64,000 nt of DNA, from NCBI RefSeq assembly GCF_009711935.1, contig NZ_VIKX01000014.1, positions 1 to 64,000 of the forward strand, read 5' to 3'. Source of the DNA: Dolichospermum sp. UHCC 0259 (GTDB lineage Bacteria > Cyanobacteriota > Cyanobacteriia > Cyanobacteriales > Nostocaceae). Positions 9,555 through 17,746 of the stretch are shown one piece after another. The notes beneath the pieces were generated by a model, which worked only from the letters and a program-made list of their open reading frames with translations, did not search any database and was not told where the DNA came from. The translations under genes and the position numbers were made by a program. Each line of letters begins with the position of its first letter. The first letter of the stretch is position 1.

Positions 9555-12158
9555 TTACATGATATTAATGGGATCTACATCAATTGTTAGACTAACAGAA
9601 GAGTGGATGAGCGATCGCACTTCTGCCCAATCTGGTAAACTAGGTAAAGCATCAGCAGCAAACTTGAGTAATATTTGCCAGCGATAACGGTTAGCTACTC
9701 GTAAAATACTAGCAGGTGCAGGTCCCAATATCTCAAACCCTTCTTTACTGCTTAAAAATGTAGCAATAATTTGGGCTGTATTTTGGACTTGAATCGGCTC
9801 TAAACTACTTAACCGTAATAAAATTAATCTCCCATAAGGAGGATAATTCAGAGCTTGTCTTTCTGCTAACTCTGCATCACAAAAAGATTGGTAATCGTGT
9901 TTTTGCACAGCTTCAATAATCGGATGTTCTGGAGTATAAGTTTGGACAATTACCCTACCTGGATCATCCCCTCTTCCCGCCCTTCCTGCAACTTGAGTCA
10001 GAGTTTGAAATGTGCGTTCATTGGCGCGATAATCAGATAAATGCAATAATCCATCCGCCGCAACTACACCCACAAGGGTAACTTGGGGTAAATCTAACCC
10101 TTTTGTTAACATTTGTGTACCCACTAATAAATGCGCTTCACCATTAGCAAATCTAGTTAGGAGTTCACGGTGTGAACCTTTCTTTGTAGTTGTATCGCTA
10201 TCAAAGCGAATTAGTTTCAAATTGGGAAATTGCTTATTTAATTCCTGTGCTACCCGTTGAGTACCACTTCCAAAAAACTTTAGATAAGGGGAACTACATT
10301 CGGGACAATGAGGAGGATGTAAACGCCCATAATTACAATAATGACAACGCAATAATTCTGGCGCTCCTGCTTCCACATGATGATATGCTAGGGAAACATC
10401 ACAATGGGGACATTCCAACACATAACCACAACTACGACAAGACACAAAGGTACTATGTCCCCGTCGGTGAATAAATAAAATTCCCTGTTGTTGTTTTTCT
10501 TCTAATTGTTGCAGTGCATTTTGCAACTTTCTACTAAAAATAGACCGATTTCCCTCTTTTAACTCTCGACGCATATCCACAATTTCCACAGGTGGTAATG
10601 GCCGCGAGTTAATCCGTTCTGGTAATGATAAATATTGATGATTTCCACTTACCCAACTTTCTAAAGAAGGAGTCGCAGAACCTAAAATTAGCGGACAATG
10701 TTCTAATTCGGCTCGCCATTGAGCGACAGTGCGGGCGTGGTACGTAGGAATAGGCGAATCTTGTTTAAAGCTACTATCGTGTTCTTCGTCCAGGATAATT
10801 AAGCCTAGATTAGGTAAAGGAGCAAAAATGGCACTGCGAGTCCCGATAATAATTTGCGGTTCTCCTGTGAGCATTTGTCGCCAAGTGTCGTAACGTTCAC
10901 CTACGGAAAGGGCGCTGTGATAAACATAAACTTTATTCCCAAATCTAGCGCGGAATCTGTCTGTAAGTTGGGGTGTGAGTCCGATTTCAGGAACTAAAAC
11001 AAGAGCGGATTTTCCTTGTGCTAGTAATGGTGATATGGCTTGTAAATATACTTCTGTTTTGCCTGAACCTGTCACCCCATGTAACAATACTTGAGCAAAT
11101 CCAGTTAAGGAATTAATCGTTTCTAAGGCGTTATTTTGGGCTGGTGTTAAAGATTTCGCCTCATCTTCCGCTACTGTTGGTCCTTTTTCTCGACGCAATA
11201 TTTCCCTGTCTTCAATGATAAGACAACCTTTTTGCTCTAAACCTTTTAAAGTAGATGCTGTTGTTTTACAAACCTCTACACATTCAGTTAACCACAACTC
11301 ACTACCATGATCTCCTAAAAGTTTCAAGATTTCACGTTGACGCTTAGTGAGATCCATGTATAATCCGTCATCAACCAGCGTTACTGCTTGTTTTGTTTGA
11401 GGTTTAGATTGTCTAGGTAATTCTAAATAGATTTCAACCCAGTTTCTATCCAGTAATTGTTTTTTTCCCCAATCAAAACCCTGAACTTGACGTTTAAGGT
11501 ATTTAAAACTATAGTCTCCATTTGGTTGAGATTGAAGTATTTTCAGTATTTCCTGTGCAGCTTTTGAACGTAAAAACACACCTGCACCATGAGGAATATT
11601 TTCCGGTTTAAGACGCAGACGACGTTGTGATTTTCCTAATAATCCTGGTGGTAAAGCAACACGAATTACCTGAATTAAAGGCGTATAGTAATAACTAGCA
11701 ACACGATTAAGTAATGTAAAATAAGTAGAAGGAAAAAATGCTTGAACGACTACATCTTCTACTTCTCGAATTTTCTCCAGTGGTAAATCTGCTGGTGGTT
11801 GAGTTAATAAACGAATAGCAACACCACCCACCTGCATTTGACGAAGGGGAACAGTTAAAATATCCCCTGGCTTGATTTCTAAATGTTCGGGTATTTTATA
11901 GGTTGATAGTAATAGGTCTGGTTCTAGTATTTCCTCAGTCTGTAGACTCTGTTCTGATATTTCATCTGTCAATAAGTCTTCTGCTGATGTCTTGTCAGTC
12001 AATAACTGCTGTTCTTGTTTCTTCTGTGTCCATTGATCTAAATATCTTGGCCGATCTACAAGCACTTCAACCCATTGAAACAACTTTGCTTGAGATTGAT
12101 ATAATCCTCCTGGTTCAGATACGGCTGTAACCGATGAATTTACACTAATACTATACAT
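9555..12158 (-). CDS. priA: Primosomal protein N' (PriA replication-restart helicase)
   Basis: PriA is a superfamily 2 3'-5' DNA helicase that reloads the replisome at collapsed forks. Helicase motifs are clear: Walker A GVTGSGKTE near residue 365, the DEEH box (LDEEHDSSFK) and the later 'VAGRAGRGDDPG' motif VI. The zinc-binding insert carries eight cysteines in CxxCxxxxxxCPHC and CHYC...CPEC patterns. At 867 residues it is longer than E. coli PriA, because the N-terminal domain contains an acidic, repetitive insert (about residues 45-95, 'TDKTSAEDLLTDEISEQ'). The C-terminal domain starts near 'YPPYGRLILLRLSSL'. It is transcribed divergently from the sigma factor gene across a 1.1-kb gap. Confidence 0.96.
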   Translation of the reverse strand: MYSISVNSSVTAVSEPGGLYQSQAKLFQWVEVLVDRPRYLDQWTQKKQEQQLLTDKTSAEDLLTDEISEQSLQTEEILEPDLLLSTYKIPEHLEIKPGDILTVPLRQMQVGGVAIRLLTQPPADLPLEKIREVEDVVVQAFFPSTYFTLLNRVASYYYTPLIQVIRVALPPGLLGKSQRRLRLKPENIPHGAGVFLRSKAAQEILKILQSQPNGDYSFKYLKRQVQGFDWGKKQLLDRNWVEIYLELPRQSKPQTKQAVTLVDDGLYMDLTKRQREILKLLGDHGSELWLTECVEVCKTTASTLKGLEQKGCLIIEDREILRREKGPTVAEDEAKSLTPAQNNALETINSLTGFAQVLLHGVTGSGKTEVYLQAISPLLAQGKSALVLVPEIGLTPQLTDRFRARFGNKVYVYHSALSVGERYDTWRQMLTGEPQIIIGTRSAIFAPLPNLGLIILDEEHDSSFKQDSPIPTYHARTVAQWRAELEHCPLILGSATPSLESWVSGNHQYLSLPERINSRPLPPVEIVDMRRELKEGNRSIFSRKLQNALQQLEEKQQQGILFIHRRGHSTFVSCRSCGYVLECPHCDVSLAYHHVEAGAPELLRCHYCNYGRLHPPHCPECSSPYLKFFGSGTQRVAQELNKQFPNLKLIRFDSDTTTKKGSHRELLTRFANGEAHLLVGTQMLTKGLDLPQVTLVGVVAADGLLHLSDYRANERTFQTLTQVAGRAGRGDDPGRVIVQTYTPEHPIIEAVQKHDYQSFCDAELAERQALNYPPYGRLILLRLSSLEPIQVQNTAQIIATFLSSKEGFEILGPAPASILRVANRYRWQILLKFAADALPSLPDWAEVRSLIHSSVSLTIDVDPINIM

Positions 12159-13250
12159 AACTTCTCAGCTTATAAACACATATTTTATTTACAGACAAGG
12201 TTTAATTCTATCCAAGCTAACTTAACTATATCCTTAGATTTTACCTGATGTAAATAGTATTTTACAATACTTCAATTACTCATAATACTTGATAGTGTGG
12301 AATTTATGTAATCTACCAGACAAATTATCTCCTAGCATCTGAGTAATAAATAGTTAGAAATTGACTTACATACTTGTGTCTTACATCTACCAAATCTATC
12401 TTGAGAAATACATTCAGAGAATGAGTAATTATGAGTAATAGGTAATGAGTAAGAATTCAAAATCCAGAATAAATATGAAATAAACCTGCTAGACCAATTA
12501 TTATCCAAATAAGTATTATAACCCTGAAATACCTATCCTATCCGCGAATTAAGTGTTGAATTATTATTTCTAACTTCTTACGTGATTGTGTTATTAATTA
12601 AAACTTATTTTGAACTAAGAAATAAGGAAGAGAACTTTTCCACCCATTGATAGATATTAAATATTTTTTTAATATGCGATGCTTTTAAACGATAAATATT
12701 ATCCGGATTGGAAGTTTCTATTTTTGTATTTTGGATTATTTAGTAAATTTTCGTAGAAATAACTCTAGTAACAAAATGGCAATTTATCCCATTCCTCTCA
12801 TCATTCAAGCCGGACAAACATAGAAACTTTGCAAAAAATACACAAAAATTTAATATATAGCTTTCCTGGCTTATTTATGGAGGTGCTAAACAGACAACAG
12901 GCAACAAGCAATAGATTTTTTCTCAGATCATTTAGGATGGATATATAGGAGTGTTTATCTACATTTTGGATATTTGTTAAAGTAAGTATCAGGGGGTTTG
13001 ACATATTTGCTAATTAAGAAAAAAATGAAGAATATGCCGATATATCTTCTGAAAAAGATAGGTTTTTGTAGGTGCTAAAACCAGTAATGATTATAGGTTG
13101 TATCTAGCCAGAACTAAAAATAATGGACAAATACTGATTTACCTTCCAGATGAGGAATGATCAAAAAGAGCGTCTTTTGCTAGAGAAGAAGGGTGTATTT
13201 GTCCTGAAGGGAAAACTACCCAGTCTGAAACAGACTGTTATCATTAAATT
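12159..13250. other. Long non-coding region between priA and the sigma factor gene
   Basis: About 1.1 kb of AT-rich DNA without a convincing gene. It carries the NtcA-type promoter motif at 12257-12298 and a short repeat of the type GAGTAAT/GGTAATGAG at about 12420-12450. The rest probably forms a long leader for the sigma gene. A 67-codon frame on the minus strand (12801-13004) has no supporting features. Confidence 0.6.
12257..12298 (+). promoter_or_regulatory. NtcA-activated promoter motif
   Basis: GTA (12257-12259), eight bases, TAC (12268-12270), then exactly 22 bases and TAGTGT (12293-12298). This is a full match to the class II NtcA promoter GTAN8TACN22TAN3T. It points towards the sigma factor gene and predicts a transcript start near 12305, about 945 bases before the ATG. 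Nitrogen-dependent, NtcA-linked expression of sigE is known in Synechocystis; the link here is inferred. Confidence 0.65.
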
Positions 13251-14420
13251 ATGTACCAAACAAAGCAACCATCCCTGAAGGAAACTATGAATATTGCTGA
13301 ATTGGGAACAATGGAAATACTAGAGAATATTACTGATCATGAAGAACCAACAATTGAGAGTTTAGATCAAGTAGTATATGAAGATACTGCAATTGTCGAA
13401 AACTTGGAATCAGAAGAACGCAACGGCGATGACATGGCCGCAGCCCGTCCTTCGGGATATAATAAAACCGAAAATGATGATGCTGTCGGCGCATTTTTTA
13501 AGGAAATGGCACGTTATCCACTCCTCAAACCTGATGAAGAAGTGGAATTAGCCAGACGAGTCAGATTTTTGGAAGAAGTCAAAGAATTGCAAGCAGCATT
13601 GGAATTGGAACTAGGAGCGCACCCTAGTAAAGTCCAGGTGGCTTCAAAATTGGAAATGACAGAAAAACAACTGGACAGCCGATTGTATCAAGGTAGAGTC
13701 GCCAAGCGAAAAATGATTCGCTCCAATCTCCGGTTAGTTGTGTCCATTGCTAAACGATATTTAAATCGTGGTGTCCCTTTTCTCGATTTGATTCAGGAAG
13801 GAGCAATGGGTTTAAACCGCGCTTCTGAAAAATTTGATCCCGATAAAGGATATAAGTTTTCTACTTATGCTTATTGGTGGATTAGACAAGCAATTACCAG
13901 AGCGATCGCTAATGATGCCCGAACTATTCGCTTACCAATCCATATTGTTGAGAAACTTAATAAACTAAAAAAAGCCCAACGGGAACTCAAACAAAAACTC
14001 TCTCGTAACCCAACAGAAGCCGAAATGGCTGAATCTTTGGAAATTACGGTTCACCAACTGCGTCAACTTCAACAACTGCGACGACAAGCACTTTCCCTTA
14101 ACCACCGTGTCGGTAAAGAAGAAGACACAGAATTAATGGACTTGCTAGAAGATGAAGATAACCAATCTCCCGAAGCAAAAATGAACGAAAACATGATGCG
14201 TCAGGAAATTTGGGAAGTTCTAGGAGACGTACTCACCCCACGAGAGAAAGATGTCATTTCCCTCCGCTATGGACTCACCAGCAGCGAACCCTGCACCCTA
14301 GAAGAGGTAGGTAATATGTTTAACCTTTCCCGTGAACGAGTTCGCCAAATCCAAAGTAAAGCCATGCGAAAGTTACGTCGTCCCCACATAGCCAAACGGT
14401 TAAAAGGCTGGTTAGTATAA
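13251..14420 (+). CDS. sigE: RNA polymerase sigma factor, group 2 sigma-70 (SigE-like)
   Basis: This alternative sigma factor of 389 residues has an acidic, poorly conserved N-terminal 75 residues, then region 1.2 ('DAVGAFFKEMARYPLLK', about residue 77). Region 2 follows (core binding and -10 recognition, with 'YKFSTYAYWWIRQAITRAIA'), then region 3, and region 4 with the helix-turn-helix 'TLEEVGNMFNLSRERVRQI'. Region 2.1 to 2.4 and region 4.2 are intact. It differs from the principal SigA (region 1.2 in SigA reads like 'DSIRLYLQEIGRI') and best fits my recollection of the SigE group, which controls sugar catabolism and nitrogen-stress genes. Assignment to SigE instead of another group 2 factor is not certain. 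The upstream NtcA motif fits SigE. Confidence 0.8.
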   Translation: MYQTKQPSLKETMNIAELGTMEILENITDHEEPTIESLDQVVYEDTAIVENLESEERNGDDMAAARPSGYNKTENDDAVGAFFKEMARYPLLKPDEEVELARRVRFLEEVKELQAALELELGAHPSKVQVASKLEMTEKQLDSRLYQGRVAKRKMIRSNLRLVVSIAKRYLNRGVPFLDLIQEGAMGLNRASEKFDPDKGYKFSTYAYWWIRQAITRAIANDARTIRLPIHIVEKLNKLKKAQRELKQKLSRNPTEAEMAESLEITVHQLRQLQQLRRQALSLNHRVGKEEDTELMDLLEDEDNQSPEAKMNENMMRQEIWEVLGDVLTPREKDVISLRYGLTSSEPCTLEEVGNMFNLSRERVRQIQSKAMRKLRRPHIAKRLKGWLV

Positions 14421-14557
14421 GTTGTTAGTCATTAGTCAGTTGTCATTAGTCAGTTGTCATTAGTCAGTTGTCAATTGTCAATTGTCAGTTGTTAAAAAAT
14501 TAGACCTCTTAAGTATAAACTGTGAACTAATGACCAATGACCAATGACTAATGACTA
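14421..14557. repeat. Heptanucleotide tandem repeats, two opposed arrays
   Basis: Variants of the unit AGTCATT/AGTTGTC fill the left part (14422-14490). The complementary type AATGACC/AATGACT fills the right part (about 14527-14556), so the two arrays could pair as a long hairpin after the sigma gene. Such STRR repeats are typical of heterocystous cyanobacteria. The start codon of the next gene lies at the end of the right array. Confidence 0.75.
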
Positions 14558-15043
14558 ATGACTAATTTAATCATCCGTTTTGCTCAACCTAGTGATGCTC
14601 ATACCTTATTTGCATTAATTCAAGGACTTGCAAAATATGAAAAACTATCTGATGCTGTGACTGGTAATGCTGAAGCCCTCAAAGATCATTTATTTGGTTC
14701 ACCAAAATATGTAGATGCAATCCTAGCTGAACTTGACGGTCAAGCAGTAGGTTTTGCCCTATTTTTTCATAATTATTCAACATTTCTCACCAAGCCAGGA
14801 CTTTACCTCGAAGATATCTTTGTCTTGCCAGAATATCGCCGCCAAGGCATTGGTAAAGCACTTTTGGCAAAAGTAGCCCAAATAGCTTTAGAAAGGGATT
14901 GTGGACGCTTAGAGTGGAGCGTTTTAGATTGGAATGTGTCAGCCCAAGCATTTTACCGAAACATGGGCGCAGATATTTTAGACGATTGGCGGATTTGTCG
15001 TGTAACTGAAAAAGATATTCCCCGATTAGCAAATCAAAAATGA
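14558..15043 (+). CDS. GNAT family N-acetyltransferase
   Basis: This 161-residue protein of the GCN5-related acetyltransferase fold transfers acetyl from acetyl-CoA to an amine substrate. Motif A, which binds the CoA pyrophosphate, is 'FVLPEYRRQGIGKALL' (about residues 88-103). Motif B follows as 'LEWSVLDWNVSAQAFYRNMGA', with the tyrosine that usually acts as general acid. The layout resembles the spermidine/spermine or diamine acetyltransferase-like subgroup, which is my best guess, but the substrate is not determined by the sequence. The ATG sits directly inside the tandem repeat array (ATGACTAAT), with no clear ribosome-binding site. Confidence 0.88.
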   Translation: MTNLIIRFAQPSDAHTLFALIQGLAKYEKLSDAVTGNAEALKDHLFGSPKYVDAILAELDGQAVGFALFFHNYSTFLTKPGLYLEDIFVLPEYRRQGIGKALLAKVAQIALERDCGRLEWSVLDWNVSAQAFYRNMGADILDDWRICRVTEKDIPRLANQK

Positions 15044-15301
15044 AGTTTAAAAGATCAAGGAGGAATCCGAAAATTTTACCTTTTATCCTTCATTATTAAT
15101 TTCTTTTTGCTAATCGTAAATTTAAATTCACATAAATTTACCTTAAGCCTAAACCCTCAAGCTATCAATCAATTAATCGCCAATTTCCAATAATTGAGAA
15201 CCAAGTTTGACAGCCTGTCGTTTGACTAATCCAACAAAATCAAATGAAAATTATAGAGGATATTTGCACGGATTCAGCCATTGTTGGAGAGAGAACACCA
15301 C

Positions 15302-15640
15302 ATGAAAAAGATTATCTCAGTATTATTACTAGGCATAGCTATCTTCACCTTTGCCTTCAGTAGTCCCGCTTTAGCCGCAGACGCTGCTAGTGGAGCCGCA
15401 ATATTTAAGGCTAATTGCGCTCAGTGTCACCTTGGGGGTAAAAATTTAGTTAGTCCCGCTAAAACCTTAAAGAAAGAGGCTTTAGAAAAGTACGGTATGT
15501 ACTCATCTGAAGCAATTATTGCTCAAGTGACAAAAGGTAAAGGCGCAATGCCAGCTTTTGGTAAAAAGTTAAAAGCAGAACAAATAGAAAATGTAGCTGC
15601 TTATGTCCTACAACAAGCTGATAATGGCTGGAAAAAGTAA
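15302..15640 (+). CDS. petJ: Cytochrome c6 precursor
   Basis: Cytochrome c6 is a soluble thylakoid-lumen electron carrier that shuttles electrons from cytochrome b6f to photosystem I or to cytochrome oxidase, and it can replace plastocyanin. The 112-residue precursor has a signal peptide ([15 protein letters not shown]... ending PALA) with cleavage before ADAASG. The mature domain contains the haem-binding motif CAQCH and the methionine ligand in 'GAMPAF'. The frame extends upstream to a TTG at 15281, but the ATG at 15302 is correct: it begins the signal peptide and follows a GGAGAG ribosome-binding site. It looks monocistronic. petJ genes are often copper-controlled; a TATAGA -10-like box lies at 15252-15257. 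Confidence 0.95.
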   Translation: MKKIISVLLLGIAIFTFAFSSPALAADAASGAAIFKANCAQCHLGGKNLVSPAKTLKKEALEKYGMYSSEAIIAQVTKGKGAMPAFGKKLKAEQIENVAAYVLQQADNGWKK

Positions 15641-15704
15641 AGTTACATCTAACTTGATGGCTTAACAATGTGCGGGGCTTTTCGCTTATTGTTCCTAATA
15701 GTTA

Positions 15705-15808
15705 TAGCAGTATGCACTCTTTGTGAGATCCAGTCAGCAAATCGCAAAGCCTGTAGGGGCGGGGTTTCCCCGCCCTAGATTTTATTGCATCAAGCGTAAT
15801 AACTGTCA
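15705..15808. repeat. Dispersed intergenic repeat (copy 1) with strong hairpin
   Basis: This stretch shares order and wording with 46043-46143: both contain TAGC(A/G)GTATGCACT, then CAGTCAG(C/T)AAATCG, GTAGGGGCG/TTAGGGGCG and TTGCAT. It holds the palindrome GGGCGGGG-TTT-CCCCGCCC at 15757-15775, which may end petJ transcription. Confidence 0.55.
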
Positions 15809-15833
15809 TATTATTAATAACTAATCATAAAAT

Positions 15834-17396
15834 ATGAGTTTATCAAGCATCACTATAGAACAGCGGGAAAAAGAGGCTGAAGCCTTAAAGACTTTCCTGA
15901 TATTTAGTTTCATTGGCTCACTAGCATTACATATTGGACTACTAGCTTTAGCTATTAATAAGTTTTTCTTCAAAGTACCTGAAGTTACAAATAAACCAAT
16001 TGAATTGACAATTTTGGAAACTCTCCCTCAAAAAATAATCCAACCACCAGTAGAGATAAAATCCCTCACAAAAATAAATTCTGGTGGTGGAAATGAAGGC
16101 GGCGAAATTTCCATACCAACAAAAACAACCATTAGTAAAATCAAGTCTTCTGTTGCAACTGTAAGCAAACAGCCTCAACCAAAAATTACTAATAACATTA
16201 TTAGTAAACAATCCCCAATACTCACGGTTCCTAAAACTGCAAGCATATCAAATCCTGTAAAAAATCCTGTAAAAAATAACCCCATAGAAAACACAAATCC
16301 TGAACCGACAATAGCAACAATTCCGACAGAAACCAAACCAATCCAAAAATTAGATGAAAATTCAAACAACCTAGCGTCTACTCAACCCCAAGCGGAAACC
16401 AAACCTACAGAAATTCCATTATTAAAGTCAGAAAATCAACCCAATATTAGTTCTAATAATATTCCCAGCAACTCCACTACTTCCACACCAGTTTCGCCCA
16501 ATAGAAAGATTTTAAATAATTTAGGTAATCGTCGCTGGAGAAATATTTTAGGTAAAGATTCCGGTAATGGTGTGGGAAATAATTCTGGTAATGGTATAGA
16601 AAACACAGCAAAGCCAGAAAATAAACCAGTAGCTACCGCACCCAAACCTCCCATCGAAAACAGTTCTAAATTGAATCGTGCGGATTGTCTACAGTGTCAA
16701 ATTAAGTATCCAGAGAGAGCCAGACGGCGAGGTGCAGAAGGAAATCCAGAAGTTGCTATTGACACGGATAATAAAGGTAATGTTACGAGAGTGCGGTTAA
16801 TCCGTTCCAGTGGTGATAGTGAACTGGATGAAGCGGCTCAAAAAGCTGCTCAAGAGTGGAAATTAACGCCCACAGAAGCAGGAAGAGAAGGAGTAAGAGC
16901 CTCAGTTAACTTTGCTATTAAAGGATCACAGCGTCATCGCCAAATTCAAGAACGCAAAATAGAAAAACAGCGAGAAGCTATTAAGAAAATACTTGAACAA
17001 GAAGCTTCTACTTCCACTTCTGTAGAATCACTTCAACGCAATCGAAGAAAAACAAATCCTATTATTACCGATCTTCCCTCCGAAAATACAACTAGACTAA
17101 GACAAGAATCCGCACCCTCCAAAAGTAAACCAGTTTCACCACCTCGTCAGTCTGTTGAACTTGAACAACCCAAGCAAACAGAAGAATCTCCAGCCCGTCG
17201 CCGTTCGGTTCAACCAGTAAAATCTAATACAAGCAATCAATCTAACGAAGGTAGAACCGAAAGAGTACAAAAAGGTCAGAGACGTTTAGCAGAAGTCCTC
17301 CGTCGTCGTCAAAAGTCTTCTGACTCACCACCAGCAGAATCTCCCGCACCACTAGAACCTGCAACTACATCACTAACTGAGTCTACTAGTGAATAG
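15834..17396 (+). CDS. TonB-like energy-transduction protein with long C-terminal extension
   Basis: Residues about 22-46 form a membrane anchor. A long P/N/T/K-rich linker (about residues 60-275) with glycine-asparagine repeats should span the periplasm. The TonB C-terminal domain (about residues 283-365) starts 'CQIKYPERARRRG' and includes 'RLIRSSGDSELDEAA'. TonB transmits proton-motive force from ExbBD to outer-membrane receptors. Here, unusually, about 155 basic, Q/S/P/R-rich residues follow the TonB domain, which normally ends the protein. The start ATG at 15834 gives an N-terminal cytoplasmic segment. No exbB or exbD is in the window, so the energy partner and receptor are unknown. Confidence 0.85.
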   Translation: MSLSSITIEQREKEAEALKTFLIFSFIGSLALHIGLLALAINKFFFKVPEVTNKPIELTILETLPQKIIQPPVEIKSLTKINSGGGNEGGEISIPTKTTISKIKSSVATVSKQPQPKITNNIISKQSPILTVPKTASISNPVKNPVKNNPIENTNPEPTIATIPTETKPIQKLDENSNNLASTQPQAETKPTEIPLLKSENQPNISSNNIPSNSTTSTPVSPNRKILNNLGNRRWRNILGKDSGNGVGNNSGNGIENTAKPENKPVATAPKPPIENSSKLNRADCLQCQIKYPERARRRGAEGNPEVAIDTDNKGNVTRVRLIRSSGDSELDEAAQKAAQEWKLTPTEAGREGVRASVNFAIKGSQRHRQIQERKIEKQREAIKKILEQEASTSTSVESLQRNRRKTNPIITDLPSENTTRLRQESAPSKSKPVSPPRQSVELEQPKQTEESPARRRSVQPVKSNTSNQSNEGRTERVQKGQRRLAEVLRRRQKSSDSPPAESPAPLEPATTSLTESTSE

Positions 17397-17746
17397 CACT
17401 AGTACACTGCGGTGTAAGTGAATGAACCATTTTAATGAGATACTAAACAAGTATAATTAACAATACCTTGTCCAAATCGCAAAAATTCTTAATTTGTATG
17501 TTGGGGTGTGAAACGTAAACGTATCCCTGCGGGACACTGCGTGAACGCGGAGCAATCGGTACGTTCGCGTAGCGTGGCGTTAGCCATAGTGTGGCGTATC
17601 CCTGCGGGAGCCGGAGGCATCAGCCATAACCCAACAAATGCGTTGGGTTGCGCTGTCGCTTAACCCAACCTACCAAAAATGGACAAGGTATTGATTAAAC
17701 TTTGATTTTGCTCAAAATATTCGTTGCACAATTGAAAGTGATCCAA
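17397..17746. other. Intergenic region dominated by a repeat element
   Basis: No gene is visible. Positions 17461-17693 are occupied by the inverted-repeat element listed separately. The remaining few dozen bases on each side must hold the promoter of the AAA_35-GGDEF gene. Confidence 0.6.
17461..17693. mobile_element. MITE-like element with perfect 14-bp terminal inverted repeats
   Basis: CAATACCTTGTCCA (17461-17474) is an exact complement of TGGACAAGGTATTG (17680-17693). The element is 233 bp long and is flanked by the direct repeat ATTAA (17456-17460 and 17694-17698), which could be a target-site duplication. The interior has several nested palindromes, including TATCCCTGCGGGA twice and AACCCAAC/GTTGGGTT. 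It has no transposase gene, so movement would need one in trans. Confidence 0.7.

Noticed and set aside
12801-13004. A 67-codon frame on the minus strand in the priA-sigma gap
   Set aside because: No ribosome-binding site, odd composition (many cysteine and isoleucine codons from AT-rich DNA) and no family resemblance.
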